Source: Latilactobacillus graminis DSM 20719 (GTDB lineage: Bacteria > Bacillota > Bacilli > Lactobacillales > Lactobacillaceae). From it: DNA of 64,000 nucleotides. The position numbers and the translations under genes are program-made. Shown one piece after another: positions 55,068 to 63,630 of the stretch (position 1 is its first letter; each line of letters begins with the position of its first letter). The notes under the pieces were generated by a model. It searched no databases and was not told the DNA's origin. It worked only from the letters and a program-made list of their open reading frames with translations. The DNA lies in the NCBI RefSeq assembly GCF_001436415.1, contig NZ_AYZB01000001.1, forward strand, positions 62,001 to 126,000. Reading direction: 5' to 3'.

Positions 55068-56048
55068 ATGGCAAAAGTCCATGCCATGTGGCAGAACTAT
55101 CCAGAAATCGAAACCGAACTTGCGCAAAGCCTTGCGTTAATTGAAGACAACGTTCACACCAAAAATCAAGCCGTCACCGACGCCATTTTAGAAATGATCA
55201 GTGCTGGCGGCAAGTTGCTCCGCCCTGCTTATTGCTTATTATTTTCGCAATTTAATGCGGTTGACCGCCAGAAAATGATTGCCTTAGCCGCTACTGTTGA
55301 AACACTACATACAGCAACTTTAATTCATGACGATATTGTCGATGATTCTGCCTTACGACGCCATCAACAATCAATCCAAGCTCGCTTTGGCAAGGATGTT
55401 GCCGTTTATGCCGGCGACTACTTATTCGTTGTTTGCTTCAAATTATTGGCTAATTATGCTAGCGATTTAAAAAGTATTCAATTTAACAGCCAGACGATGG
55501 ATCAAATTCTAGATGGTGAGCTCAGTCAAATGACAACCCGCTATAATCTTGATTTAACCCCAGAACAATATTTACAACAGATTAATGGCAAAACTGGTCA
55601 GCTATTCGCTTTAAGTTGTTTCATTGGTGCTTATGAAAGTCAAAAAGGCTTAAAGTTCGCCCGGCAAGCCGAGAAAATCGGCTTAAATATCGGCATTGCT
55701 TTCCAAATTCTGGATGATATCTTAGACTATACCCAGACCGATGTCGATTTTGGCAAGCCGGTCCTTGATGACATGCGCCGTGGCGTCTACTCGATTCCAC
55801 TCATCTTGACCCTTCAAACCAATCGCTGTCAATTAGCTCCTTATCTCGAAAAACAAACGGCAATGAGCGATGAAGATCTACACACCGTCCAAACCATCGT
55901 TCGCCAATCCAACAACGTCAAAAAGGCCCAAACGCTTGCACAAAATTATACAAAGCGAGCACTCGCAGGAATTGCTAAACTTCCCGATATGCCTGCCAGA
56001 ATAACACTTCAAAAATTAACCAAGACTTTATTAACTAGAACCACATAA
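55068..56048 (+). CDS. dmkB: Polyprenyl diphosphate synthase (DmkB)
   Basis: A 326-residue trans-isoprenyl diphosphate synthase. The two Asp-rich motifs are HDDIVDD (FARM) and ILDDILDY (SARM). It should build the side chain that DmkA attaches to the naphthoquinone. AAGGAG precedes the ATG. It is the last gene of eetA-eetB-dmkB. Confidence 0.93.
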   Translation: MAKVHAMWQNYPEIETELAQSLALIEDNVHTKNQAVTDAILEMISAGGKLLRPAYCLLFSQFNAVDRQKMIALAATVETLHTATLIHDDIVDDSALRRHQQSIQARFGKDVAVYAGDYLFVVCFKLLANYASDLKSIQFNSQTMDQILDGELSQMTTRYNLDLTPEQYLQQINGKTGQLFALSCFIGAYESQKGLKFARQAEKIGLNIGIAFQILDDILDYTQTDVDFGKPVLDDMRRGVYSIPLILTLQTNRCQLAPYLEKQTAMSDEDLHTVQTIVRQSNNVKKAQTLAQNYTKRALAGIAKLPDMPARITLQKLTKTLLTRTT

Positions 56049-56093
56049 AAAAGAACCGCATCCTTAAAAACGTACAAGGATGCGGTTCTTTTT
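56047..56093. terminator. Bidirectional terminator between dmkB and tRNA-Thr
   Basis: Eighteen-base arms (aaaaagaaccgcatcctt and its complement) around a 10-nt loop, with A and T runs on either side. Confidence 0.92.
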
Positions 56094-56110
56094 GAAATTA
56101 CCTATACAGA

Positions 56111-56183
56111 AGCTGTTTATCGGATTTGAACCGACGACCCCCACCTTACCACGGTGGTGCTCTACCTACTGAGCTAAAACAGC
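56111..56183 (-). tRNA. tRNA-Thr (GGU anticodon)
   Basis: The 73-nt minus-strand sequence folds as a cloverleaf: acceptor GCTGTTT / AAACAGC, D-arm AGCTCAGTAGGTAGAGC, anticodon stem CCACC / GGTGG around GTGGTAA (anticodon GGT), and T-arm GTCGGTTCAAATCCGAT. CCA is not encoded, so it is added by CCA-transferase. It shares the bidirectional terminator at 56047-56093. Confidence 0.95.
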
Positions 56184-56245
56184 ATTTCACGGTTGATTAA
56201 TACCGTGATATAAGTATATCGAAAAATAAAAAGCGGGTCAAGTCT

Positions 56246-57085
56246 TTAAAGACCAACTTCTGTATCTGAAAGTGCTAATTCAAAATGCTGCTGCAAGAAT
56301 TTAGCCACCCCATCATTAGTATTCGTTTCTGTTTCATAGTTAGCAATCGCTTTAACCTCTGGTAAAGCATTGCCCATCGCTACGCTGTACTTAGCCGCGG
56401 CCAACATCCCCATATCATTTTGACCATCGCCAAAGACGATAGTATGATCTGCATCAATCCCATGGATCATTTGAATCTGGCGAATCGCAGTGGCCTTATC
56501 AATTCCAGTTGGAATCATTTCAATATTATCTGGTCCAGAAGATGATAAACTCATTACAGCCTGGTCCATTAGCCTTTGCTTAGCGGCGGCCAAACTCTCC
56601 GGATGTCCGCGGCCAATAATAATCCCATTAGTAATCTGATCACTTAAATTTAATAACATCTCTAAGTCAGCTACAGGTTGATAATCAATTCCCGCATCCA
56701 ACGTTAAATTACCCGCATCACGGGCCACAAACTTGGGAATTTCTTGTGTATAATAAGCCGCATCGGTTGTAAAAAAATGTGCAGATAGATTGGGATCCGC
56801 AAGACAAGCCTCATAGGCTGCTTTCAAGGCTTTTTTACCTAAATAACGTTGCGTCAGCTGATGCTCGTTTTCAAAAACAGCGCCATTGGAAGCGATAATC
56901 CGCACATCATCATTAATCTGGCGCGAAATCACACGTCCGAGATTATACAGTCGTCCAGTCGCAATGTAAAAAAGCACATTCCGTTTTTGCAACGTCCGGA
57001 TGACACGTTTGGTCAACGGTGTCACAATTTGATGGTCACGTACCAATGTTCCATCAATATCTGAAAAAACTAAGTAAGGTTCCAT
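56246..57085 (-). CDS. Cof-type HAD-IIB phosphatase
   Basis: A 279-residue HAD superfamily hydrolase. Motif I DIDGTL lies near the N-terminus, followed by the GRL...Thr motif II region, a type IIB cap, and the late FGDGQNDMGML (motif IV). Members dephosphorylate sugar phosphates, FMN or PLP; the substrate is not predictable. ATG 57085 has GGGGA 8 nt upstream; ATG 57091 touches the site. Confidence 0.92.
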   Translation of the reverse strand: MEPYLVFSDIDGTLVRDHQIVTPLTKRVIRTLQKRNVLFYIATGRLYNLGRVISRQINDDVRIIASNGAVFENEHQLTQRYLGKKALKAAYEACLADPNLSAHFFTTDAAYYTQEIPKFVARDAGNLTLDAGIDYQPVADLEMLLNLSDQITNGIIIGRGHPESLAAAKQRLMDQAVMSLSSSGPDNIEMIPTGIDKATAIRQIQMIHGIDADHTIVFGDGQNDMGMLAAAKYSVAMGNALPEVKAIANYETETNTNDGVAKFLQQHFELALSDTEVGL

Positions 57086-57283
57086 ATGCATTCCCCTAAA
57101 ATTAGATTTGTAACCGATAACACTTTTTATTCTAGCGTATTTATTCTGAAAATAAAACAATTAGTTTACTTTTATTTACAATCTATTTATAAATTTCACG
57201 AAGTATGGCTTGCTATTTAGTAAGACATAGTTTATTATCACCTTATTTGATAATTTTAATAATGTCTGAAGGAGTTCTTGGCT

Positions 57284-57499
57284 ATGGATAAAGAAAAGCT
57301 CAATATCGGTGACTTAGTAACTGGAAAAGTGAATGAAGATTTAGATGGCGCCTTTTCAGGTACCGTTGAAAAAGTATACGAAAACTCCGCTTTAATTAAC
57401 ATTACGGATTTCGATGCCGCTGACAAAGCAAATATTTCGGAATTAAACAACAAAATTGTTGTTAACCTCAAGCAGCTAAAAGCTGCGAAAGTAAAATAG
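57284..57499 (+). CDS. DUF2187 (YkvS-like) protein
   Basis: A 71-residue protein with an SH3-like barrel pattern 'GDLVTGKVNEDLDGAFSGTVEKVYENSALI' (hallmark GTVEKVYENS), typical of DUF2187/YkvS proteins of unknown function. GAAGGAG lies 9 nt before ATG 57284, which is preferred over TTG 57278. Monocistronic. Confidence 0.82.
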   Translation: MDKEKLNIGDLVTGKVNEDLDGAFSGTVEKVYENSALINITDFDAADKANISELNNKIVVNLKQLKAAKVK

Positions 57500-57628
57500 A
57501 TTAACAGATATATAAGTCGCTTTTAATACCGGTCAGTATCGTTTAGGCATCTTTACTCTCATTTTCCATATAAGGCATTGTAGCGGCGTAAATAGAGCAA
57601 TTCAATATTAAAACCTATCGTTGACCCA

Positions 57629-57664
57629 GACCCCCATTAAAGTAAATAATGGGGGTCTTTTTAT
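57629..57664 (+). terminator. Intrinsic terminator downstream of the DUF2187 gene
   Basis: agacccccatt pairs with aatgggggtct and is followed by TTTTT; it lies 130 bp past the stop codon. Confidence 0.8.
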
Positions 57665-57894
57665 GACTAAAATTTCTAAAGAAAACTAAGCTAAAAACAT
57701 TTCTTAAACACAATCAAAGAAAACTGGACAAATATAAAATTAGTAAAAAATGCGATTTAGAACGACAGCATCTTAAAATGCTGTGTGTCATCATATGCGT
57801 CATTTAGTCCTGCTTTTCTGGTTAACTCATCTAAAAGATTCCTACACACTGGTCATGGTTGTGGCAGATGCTTTACGACAATCCAAATGAAAAT

Positions 57895-57935
57895 AGGCGG
57901 CACGTTACCGATAAAATATCGACGACGTGCCGCCT
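57895..57935. repeat. Strong inverted repeat
   Basis: aggcggcacgt / acgtgccgcct with inner cgata/tatcg around AAA make a near-continuous stem. It is GC-richer than its surroundings. On the minus strand it is followed by ATTTTC, so it may terminate the yitT transcript. Confidence 0.6.
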
Positions 57936-58026
57936 AGAAAAGATAACTAATTATTTACTTTAACTTCTAGGGTCTACCTCACCGTCGGTTGCCCTCTTTT
58001 AATATTGAGTATAACTTTACTTTAGA

Positions 58027-58878
58027 CTATATCACATTTTCAAACTTTCCCCATAGGTTCATTGTGGATTGGATATTAACAAAAGCATCTGGATCAGCAT
58101 CTTTCACAGCCCGCTTTAATTCTGTTAAATCGTATTTGGAAACAACCGTCATAATGACCGTTGTTTCTTGATTTGTGTATAGTCCCGTCCCGTCGAGTTC
58201 AGTTGCCCCATGGATAAATTCGCGCATCCGTTTCTTCAAAACTTCCGGTCGCTTAGTAAAAATTGTAACCGTCACCTTCTGTTGTTGAATATAAATGTAA
58301 TCCATCAACAAACTTGAAATAAAAATTTCAACAATACTGTATAAAGCAGCTCCCCAGCCAAAGAAGATTCCGGCTGCGAGAATGATCATACCGTTAATAA
58401 TATTGTTCACAACACCGACTCGTTTACCGGTCAAGCGACCTACTAGGGTAACAATAACGTCGGTCCCACCAGTCGAAAACCCAGCCTTAAAACATAGACC
58501 AACGCCTAAGCCAATTAATGCACCACCAAATAAAGCGCCCGCAAAACGCTCTGTCACAATCGGATGGACTGGCACTGGAATGATTTTCAAGAAAAGGACA
58601 CTTGTGAAAACTGCAATAATACTAAAAATTGCATATTGATGATTAATCTTAAACCACGCTAATATTAATAGTGGGACATTCAAAATAAAAACCAACGTTG
58701 CAACACTTAAAGAACCACCCATGTATGTGACTAATGCGGTTAATAATTGTGCAATCCCTGTGACACCACTCGAATAAATTTTTGCTGGTATTAAGAACAA
58801 ATTGACACTGACTGCGGCTAAAAAGCCGTAAAGCATCGCAATAATGACTTTTTTGGCATTTCCTTTTACTGCTATCAC
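58027..58878 (-). CDS. YitT family membrane protein
   Basis: A 283-residue protein with five to six membrane helices (DUF161) and a C-terminal cytosolic DUF2179 domain (QEKVTVTIFTKRPEVLKK-like segment). 'GVGLCFKAGFSTGGTDVIV' is typical (hallmark GFSTGGTDV). Function is unknown in the family. GTG 58878 has GGAGG 8 nt upstream and is preferred over ATG 58893. Confidence 0.88.
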   Translation of the reverse strand: MIAVKGNAKKVIIAMLYGFLAAVSVNLFLIPAKIYSSGVTGIAQLLTALVTYMGGSLSVATLVFILNVPLLILAWFKINHQYAIFSIIAVFTSVLFLKIIPVPVHPIVTERFAGALFGGALIGLGVGLCFKAGFSTGGTDVIVTLVGRLTGKRVGVVNNIINGMIILAAGIFFGWGAALYSIVEIFISSLLMDYIYIQQQKVTVTIFTKRPEVLKKRMREFIHGATELDGTGLYTNQETTVIMTVVSKYDLTELKRAVKDADPDAFVNIQSTMNLWGKFENVI

Positions 58879-58898
58879 ATTCAACACCTCCATCGATT

Positions 58899-58932
58899 AA
58901 AAAAGTCACGCTCCTCCTCGGAAGAGTGTGAC
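58899..58932 (-). terminator. Intrinsic terminator after the C69 dipeptidase gene
   Basis: gtcacgctc (58905-58913) pairs with gagtgtgac (58924-58932), with a T run on the minus strand. Confidence 0.8.
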
Positions 58933-58956
58933 CAATAATAAAAATTACAAGTTTAA

Positions 58957-60378
58957 CTATAAATTCTTATCCATGACGAAGGTCAACTTCGATAATTGCG
59001 TCCCTTCTGTCACTAATTGTGCTAACAAATCAGTAGTTGCTTCATGATAATGAGCAGCAATAGCATGATTCTGTTGGGTCAAAAAGTCAACGGGATCAGC
59101 TTGGGATGTCACTGCACTATCTACCGTAGCAATCATCGTTCTTGCCCATTGTGATAATGCTTTTTGATAGTCAATATCAGCTTTTTTAAAGGCCCCATAG
59201 TGTGATTCAACAATCATTGCTAATGCTTCATATAACCAATAAGCGTTCTTCAATTGCATCTTCGCTGGCAGTTCGCGATAACTTTCATCCGTATCCGTCG
59301 CGTTCGCAAAAAATGGTACGTGCGGACAGAATGTTGGTACCCCAAAACCTAGCCATTGAACACCGCGCACAGCATCGGGCACATTATTTCTAATCTGACA
59401 GATATGTGAGTTTTGCGTCCGTGAAAGTGAAATCGCTCGATAAGTTGTCTTTTGTTCTTCGGTCCCATTTCCAAGTGGATCATAAAGCGTTTCGTTGTAA
59501 TGTGATTTTAACACACCTTGGACATCTTCTACACTTAATTTACGATTTGCCTTGCGAATAAACGGTAAATTATTTGATTCTGGATCTTGTTTAACTTCAG
59601 GATTTAAATAACGCTGGGCGTACCAAACCCGTGGTGTATTGTAGTGGTGGTCCAATTCAGTATCCGTTCCAAAAATCTTACGGAAGTTCCATTCGGTCTC
59701 GCTTGGGTTTAGCTGGTTATCGTTAACAAATGCTTGAATTCCTTCAGACCACATGTAGTTTTCTGGATCATTGAAGTCGATATCTTCAATGGCAATTTGA
59801 TTGGCTGCTACTGCATAGCAATCATCCGGAATCCGGACAGCTACCCAATGATGACCAGTAACAATTTCTTGATACCAAACCTCATTTTGATCACTATATT
59901 GAACCCCATTCCCTTCAGCAGAACCATACTTAGCAATCAAGTTCCCCATCAATTGAACCCCTTCACGGGCCGAATTAATATATGGCAGAACTAACGTACA
60001 CATTGAATCTTCAGCTAAACCTTGCTTGACCAACGGATCATAAGCTAATACCCGTTCGTTAGCATAGACACTTTCAGTTGCGGAGAGGGCGACATTTTTT
60101 TCATTAATCCCATCTTCTTCATTTAAACCATCACTTAAGTCACCGTTGGGGGTCGACGTGTAACGATAACCGTCCGTCGGCAACGGCACGGTTAAGCCGT
60201 TATATTTTGAAACATATGTCTCGTGTCGATCATGAACTGCTGGTTGTACGAAGAACCGTTTAGGATGGATTGCATAGAAGCGATCCTCATTGCGCGAAAT
60301 CATCGTAGAGCCATCAATTGACGCATTCTTCCCTACCATCATTGAAGTACATGCTGATAATTCGATTCTGTCTGTCAT
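58957..60378 (-). CDS. pepD: C69 family dipeptidase (PepD)
   Basis: A 473-residue N-terminal-nucleophile dipeptidase. The nucleophile is probably Cys10 (SACTSMMVG), exposed after removal of the first nine residues. 'STMISRNED' and 'GHHWVAVRIPDD' are family marks. It hydrolyses a wide range of dipeptides in the cytoplasm. It follows the PqqD-like gene by about 50 bp and ends the sdaAB-sdaAA-OPT-PqqD-pepD series. Confidence 0.93.
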   Translation of the reverse strand: MTDRIELSACTSMMVGKNASIDGSTMISRNEDRFYAIHPKRFFVQPAVHDRHETYVSKYNGLTVPLPTDGYRYTSTPNGDLSDGLNEEDGINEKNVALSATESVYANERVLAYDPLVKQGLAEDSMCTLVLPYINSAREGVQLMGNLIAKYGSAEGNGVQYSDQNEVWYQEIVTGHHWVAVRIPDDCYAVAANQIAIEDIDFNDPENYMWSEGIQAFVNDNQLNPSETEWNFRKIFGTDTELDHHYNTPRVWYAQRYLNPEVKQDPESNNLPFIRKANRKLSVEDVQGVLKSHYNETLYDPLGNGTEEQKTTYRAISLSRTQNSHICQIRNNVPDAVRGVQWLGFGVPTFCPHVPFFANATDTDESYRELPAKMQLKNAYWLYEALAMIVESHYGAFKKADIDYQKALSQWARTMIATVDSAVTSQADPVDFLTQQNHAIAAHYHEATTDLLAQLVTEGTQLSKLTFVMDKNL

Positions 60379-60429
60379 TTGAAAAACCCCTTTTTATTAA
60401 AGTATGATTCACTAATTGATTCATAAAAC

Positions 60430-60783
60430 TTAGACGATTACCCGCCGGATCAAATGCTCGGTGTGCTCTAGATGATTCAAATACACGAGTAATCGTTCAT
60501 ATAGATATTCACCGGCTTCATCATATTGCCCTGCCAGTGCTTGACCAATCTGGTGGACACTTCGTTTTCCGTTCACATGTCTAAAGACAAAACTACCGTA
60601 ATCATCGAGTTCCAGCTGGGTTTCTAGCGGGGTTTTCACATGCAAACGCCGTAATGTCCGTTGAATCCAATGGTTCTGCGGCCGAATAATAGTGACTTGA
60701 CCAGCTTTTAACTTAAATTGGACTTGCGGATTTTTTTCATAGACAAGTTGTTCTAAATCAATCTCCGCTTTCTGGCGTCCCAT
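60430..60783 (-). CDS. PqqD family protein
   Basis: A 117-residue protein with a PqqD-like winged-helix fold in its second half (DDYGSFVFRHVNGKRSVHQI, then GQALAGQYDEAGEYLYERLL). PqqD domains usually hold precursor peptides for radical SAM enzymes; none is nearby. It overlaps the OPT transporter gene by 26 bp, with GGAGG 11 nt before its ATG, so it is translated with it. Its role may be accessory to the transporter; this is inference. Confidence 0.8.
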   Translation of the reverse strand: MGRQKAEIDLEQLVYEKNPQVQFKLKAGQVTIIRPQNHWIQRTLRRLHVKTPLETQLELDDYGSFVFRHVNGKRSVHQIGQALAGQYDEAGEYLYERLLVYLNHLEHTEHLIRRVIV

Positions 60784-62701
60784 CTTCTGTTGCCCCTCCT
60801 TTATGAATCATCATAAGTGGCACAGTAATCGAAACAACCATCACAGCCAATAAGATAATCCCCATTGCATTGGTCTTGGCAAAACCAGTAAGTACCCGAT
60901 CCTTAAGCAGTCCAGTAACATGGAGAATAATTCCGATTAATCCAATGATTGAACCTCCAGCAATTAACCCCGATGATAAACTAATCCCACTTTGAATTCG
61001 GTTATTCTTAACTGCCTCATCCTTTGATACTTTTTCAATGAAGACTTTGATCAATGCCCCAATTAAGATAATTGAAGTGGTTGAAATTGGTAAATAAAAA
61101 CCAATCGCAACCGTCATAATTGGTAAGCCTAAGAAATAAAATGCTAATGCCATCACAACTCCAACAATAATCATGATCCATGGCAATTTACCCGTCATAA
61201 TTCCAGATGTTAACGTAGCAATTAAGTTAGCTTGTGGTAACCCAAAGGCTGGTGTTGCACTATCTGTAACAAATTGTGGCGATAGAATGCTGATTGTCCC
61301 AACAGTTACGATAACGCCGACAATGCCGGCAATCATGAAATATTTCATCATTTCTGATTTTGAACCGCCGATAACATAAGTTACTTTCTGCGATTGCATG
61401 TAGCCACCACCAACAGCAACAGCGGTTACAACGAACGTTCCAAACATCAGTAAGATTTGCGTGTGACTATTATCTGTCCACCCAAATAATACGAAAACGA
61501 CCGTCATAATCACTAATGAGGCAATCGTCATGCCTGATACAGGAAGGTTCGAACAACCAATGGTCCCAGCAATTCGTGCTGAAACAATCACAAAGAGTAA
61601 ACTCAAAATGGCTGCTAGCAATGCCCCAACAATCCCCATCAAGAAGTTTTGCGCGATGATCATGCCAACAACAAAGATGCCAACACCACCAACAACAATG
61701 GCGACCATGCCAAGTGTATTTTTTTCTTCGCCTGCTACGTTTTTAGCAGCTAAAGTTTTCTTGATTGATGTCACGATAGTTGGAATTAATTTAAGCGCAC
61801 CAATTAATCCACCACAAAGCATCATCCCAGCACCAATATATTTAACGTATGAACTTGATAAATCATTAACAGCCATTTGATTCACTGCTAAACTAGTGTT
61901 ATTCCAAACATGAGCACTGTTGCCGGCCATATCCGTAAAATAACCAATCAATGGCGCAATTGCAAAATTTGATAAGATTGCACCGGCAAACATTGTTAAG
62001 GCCACCTCTAAACCGACAATAAAACCAATTCCAGCAAGTAGCGGATTTACTTCAACATCGAGCTTCCATTTATAAAAAGATGAACCGACATAGCTAATCA
62101 TGTTATTGACAACTCCCAGTACTGATGTCGTCAACATCGTGACAATTCCGCCAATTCCAAAGCCGATACCCATGTATTTAAGCGAATCGCCACCCGTGTC
62201 TGATGCGACTAAAGTCTCTGAAATCGCCATGGCTTCTGGATAAATTAACTTACCATGCTCCTCAATGATTAAATAATTGTGCACTAATGAGGCCGTTCCC
62301 ATCGAGAAGAGAATTGCTAGTATTCCGACAATGACCCCTTGAATAAAGTTAATGTGACCACCAATTAAAATAATAGCTGGTAAAACATAAATCATCCCAC
62401 TAGCAATGGATTCACCACCGCTAGACATTCCTTGCATGATATTCTTACCTAAGATGCCCTTTGATTTGGCAAAGGCCCCAACTAGACCCGAACCAATGAT
62501 TGAACCGGGAATCCCAGCTGCAACGGTTAGGCCAGCTTTCATCCCAGAATACGCTGTCGAAGCAGCAAAAATAATTGCTAAAAGACTACCTAGAATTAAA
62601 ATGGTTAAGTTACCGACCTTTTTATCGCCTTGATTAACATACGGTATATATTTTTCACCTGAAACACCGCCGTACGCGGATTTCGAAAGTTTCTTTTGCA
62701 T
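60758..62701 (-). CDS. OPT family oligopeptide transporter
   Basis: A 647-residue permease with about 16 membrane helices. 'GMKAGLTVAAGIPGSIIGSG', 'GEHGKLIYPEAMA'-like EEHGKLIYPEAMAISETL and 'SARIAGTIGCSNLPVSGM' are OPT marks. It takes up small peptides, coupled to protons. It starts 24 bp after sdaAA, with AGGAGG 7 nt before the ATG. Confidence 0.95.
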   Translation of the reverse strand: MQKKLSKSAYGGVSGEKYIPYVNQGDKKVGNLTILILGSLLAIIFAASTAYSGMKAGLTVAAGIPGSIIGSGLVGAFAKSKGILGKNIMQGMSSGGESIASGMIYVLPAIILIGGHINFIQGVIVGILAILFSMGTASLVHNYLIIEEHGKLIYPEAMAISETLVASDTGGDSLKYMGIGFGIGGIVTMLTTSVLGVVNNMISYVGSSFYKWKLDVEVNPLLAGIGFIVGLEVALTMFAGAILSNFAIAPLIGYFTDMAGNSAHVWNNTSLAVNQMAVNDLSSSYVKYIGAGMMLCGGLIGALKLIPTIVTSIKKTLAAKNVAGEEKNTLGMVAIVVGGVGIFVVGMIIAQNFLMGIVGALLAAILSLLFVIVSARIAGTIGCSNLPVSGMTIASLVIMTVVFVLFGWTDNSHTQILLMFGTFVVTAVAVGGGYMQSQKVTYVIGGSKSEMMKYFMIAGIVGVIVTVGTISILSPQFVTDSATPAFGLPQANLIATLTSGIMTGKLPWIMIIVGVVMALAFYFLGLPIMTVAIGFYLPISTTSIILIGALIKVFIEKVSKDEAVKNNRIQSGISLSSGLIAGGSIIGLIGIILHVTGLLKDRVLTGFAKTNAMGIILLAVMVVSITVPLMMIHKGGATEDGTPESGD

Positions 62702-62725
62702 GGTGGTTCCTCCTAAAAGTCGCTT

Positions 62726-63616
62726 TTATTTAAGACTCTTATCTTTCCCAAAGATTTGCATCTTCAGCGCGATTCCAGTTGGTGTGGCTGCTAGTCCACC
62801 CAAACCAGTTTCACGTAAAGTCGCTGGCATTTCTTCGCCAATTCGCTTCATGGCACTGATGACTTCATCAGCCGGAATTTTGCTGACTAATCCTGCCAAT
62901 GCCATATCAGCGCTAGTTAAGGCATCCACAGCCCCAATCACATTTCGTTTAACACACGGAATTTCAACAAGTCCCGCTACGGGATCACAAACCAATCCTA
63001 AAAGATTCGCCATCGCTATTGCAAACGCTTCTGACGATTGTTGCGGCGTCCCGCCCGCTATTTCTACTGCGGCTGCGGCACCCATCGCTGCGGCACTCCC
63101 AACTTCAGCTTGACAACCACCTGTAGCACCTGCAATCATTGCGGTATTAGCAACCACCATCCCAAAAGCAGCCGCACAAAATAAAAAACGAATTTGTGCA
63201 TTGCGATCAAGCGCCAAACGTGCAGTAAGCACGGATAAAACACCCGGTAAGGTGCCTGCCGAGCCAGCAGTAGGTGTCGCACAAATAATCCCCATCGAAG
63301 CATTCACCTCATTGGTCGCCATTGCATTTTGCATTGCGGTTAGCATCACATCACCGGATAAAGACTGTCCTTTTTCCCGATATCGCTTTAATAAAACAGC
63401 TTCACCTCCCGTGATGCCGGTTGCAGATTGAACACCCTCGCCCGTCACACCTTTTTCTTCGGCCGCTAACATGACATCCAAATTTTTACCCATGGTTGCC
63501 CAGATAACCTCACGACTAGTATGACTCATCTCTATCTCTTGTTCAATAATTAATTCAGAAATTGGCACTTGACGTTTTTGTGCAGCTGCAACTAATTCGT
63601 GAATTGCTGTATACAT
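62726..63616 (-). CDS. sdaAA: L-serine dehydratase, iron-sulfur type, alpha subunit
   Basis: A 296-residue catalytic subunit; serine gives pyruvate and ammonia. The cluster-binding cysteines are in VCDPVAGLVEIPCVKRN and in the mid region 'GGCQAEVGSAAAMGAA'. 'GIICATPTAGSAGTLPGVL' (hallmark PTAGSAGTLPG) is typical. It follows sdaAB by 14 bp. Confidence 0.96.
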   Translation of the reverse strand: MYTAIHELVAAAQKRQVPISELIIEQEIEMSHTSREVIWATMGKNLDVMLAAEEKGVTGEGVQSATGITGGEAVLLKRYREKGQSLSGDVMLTAMQNAMATNEVNASMGIICATPTAGSAGTLPGVLSVLTARLALDRNAQIRFLFCAAAFGMVVANTAMIAGATGGCQAEVGSAAAMGAAAAVEIAGGTPQQSSEAFAIAMANLLGLVCDPVAGLVEIPCVKRNVIGAVDALTSADMALAGLVSKIPADEVISAMKRIGEEMPATLRETGLGGLAATPTGIALKMQIFGKDKSLK

Positions 63617-63630
63617 TTTCTCACCACTTT

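Larger units (their letters stand above)
57500..58026. other. Intergenic region without a recognisable gene
   Basis: Holds a terminator (57629-57664), a small hairpin (acagcat/atgctgt, about 57762-57784) and a long hairpin (57895-57935). Short protein-like runs such as NLLDELTRKAGLNDAYDD on the minus strand may be relics of a lost gene, but no start, ribosome site or family was found. Confidence 0.6.

Noticed and set aside
56188-56207. Small hairpin cacggt / accgtg between tRNA-Thr and the HAD gene
   Set aside because: Six base pairs without a T run; too weak to call a terminator.
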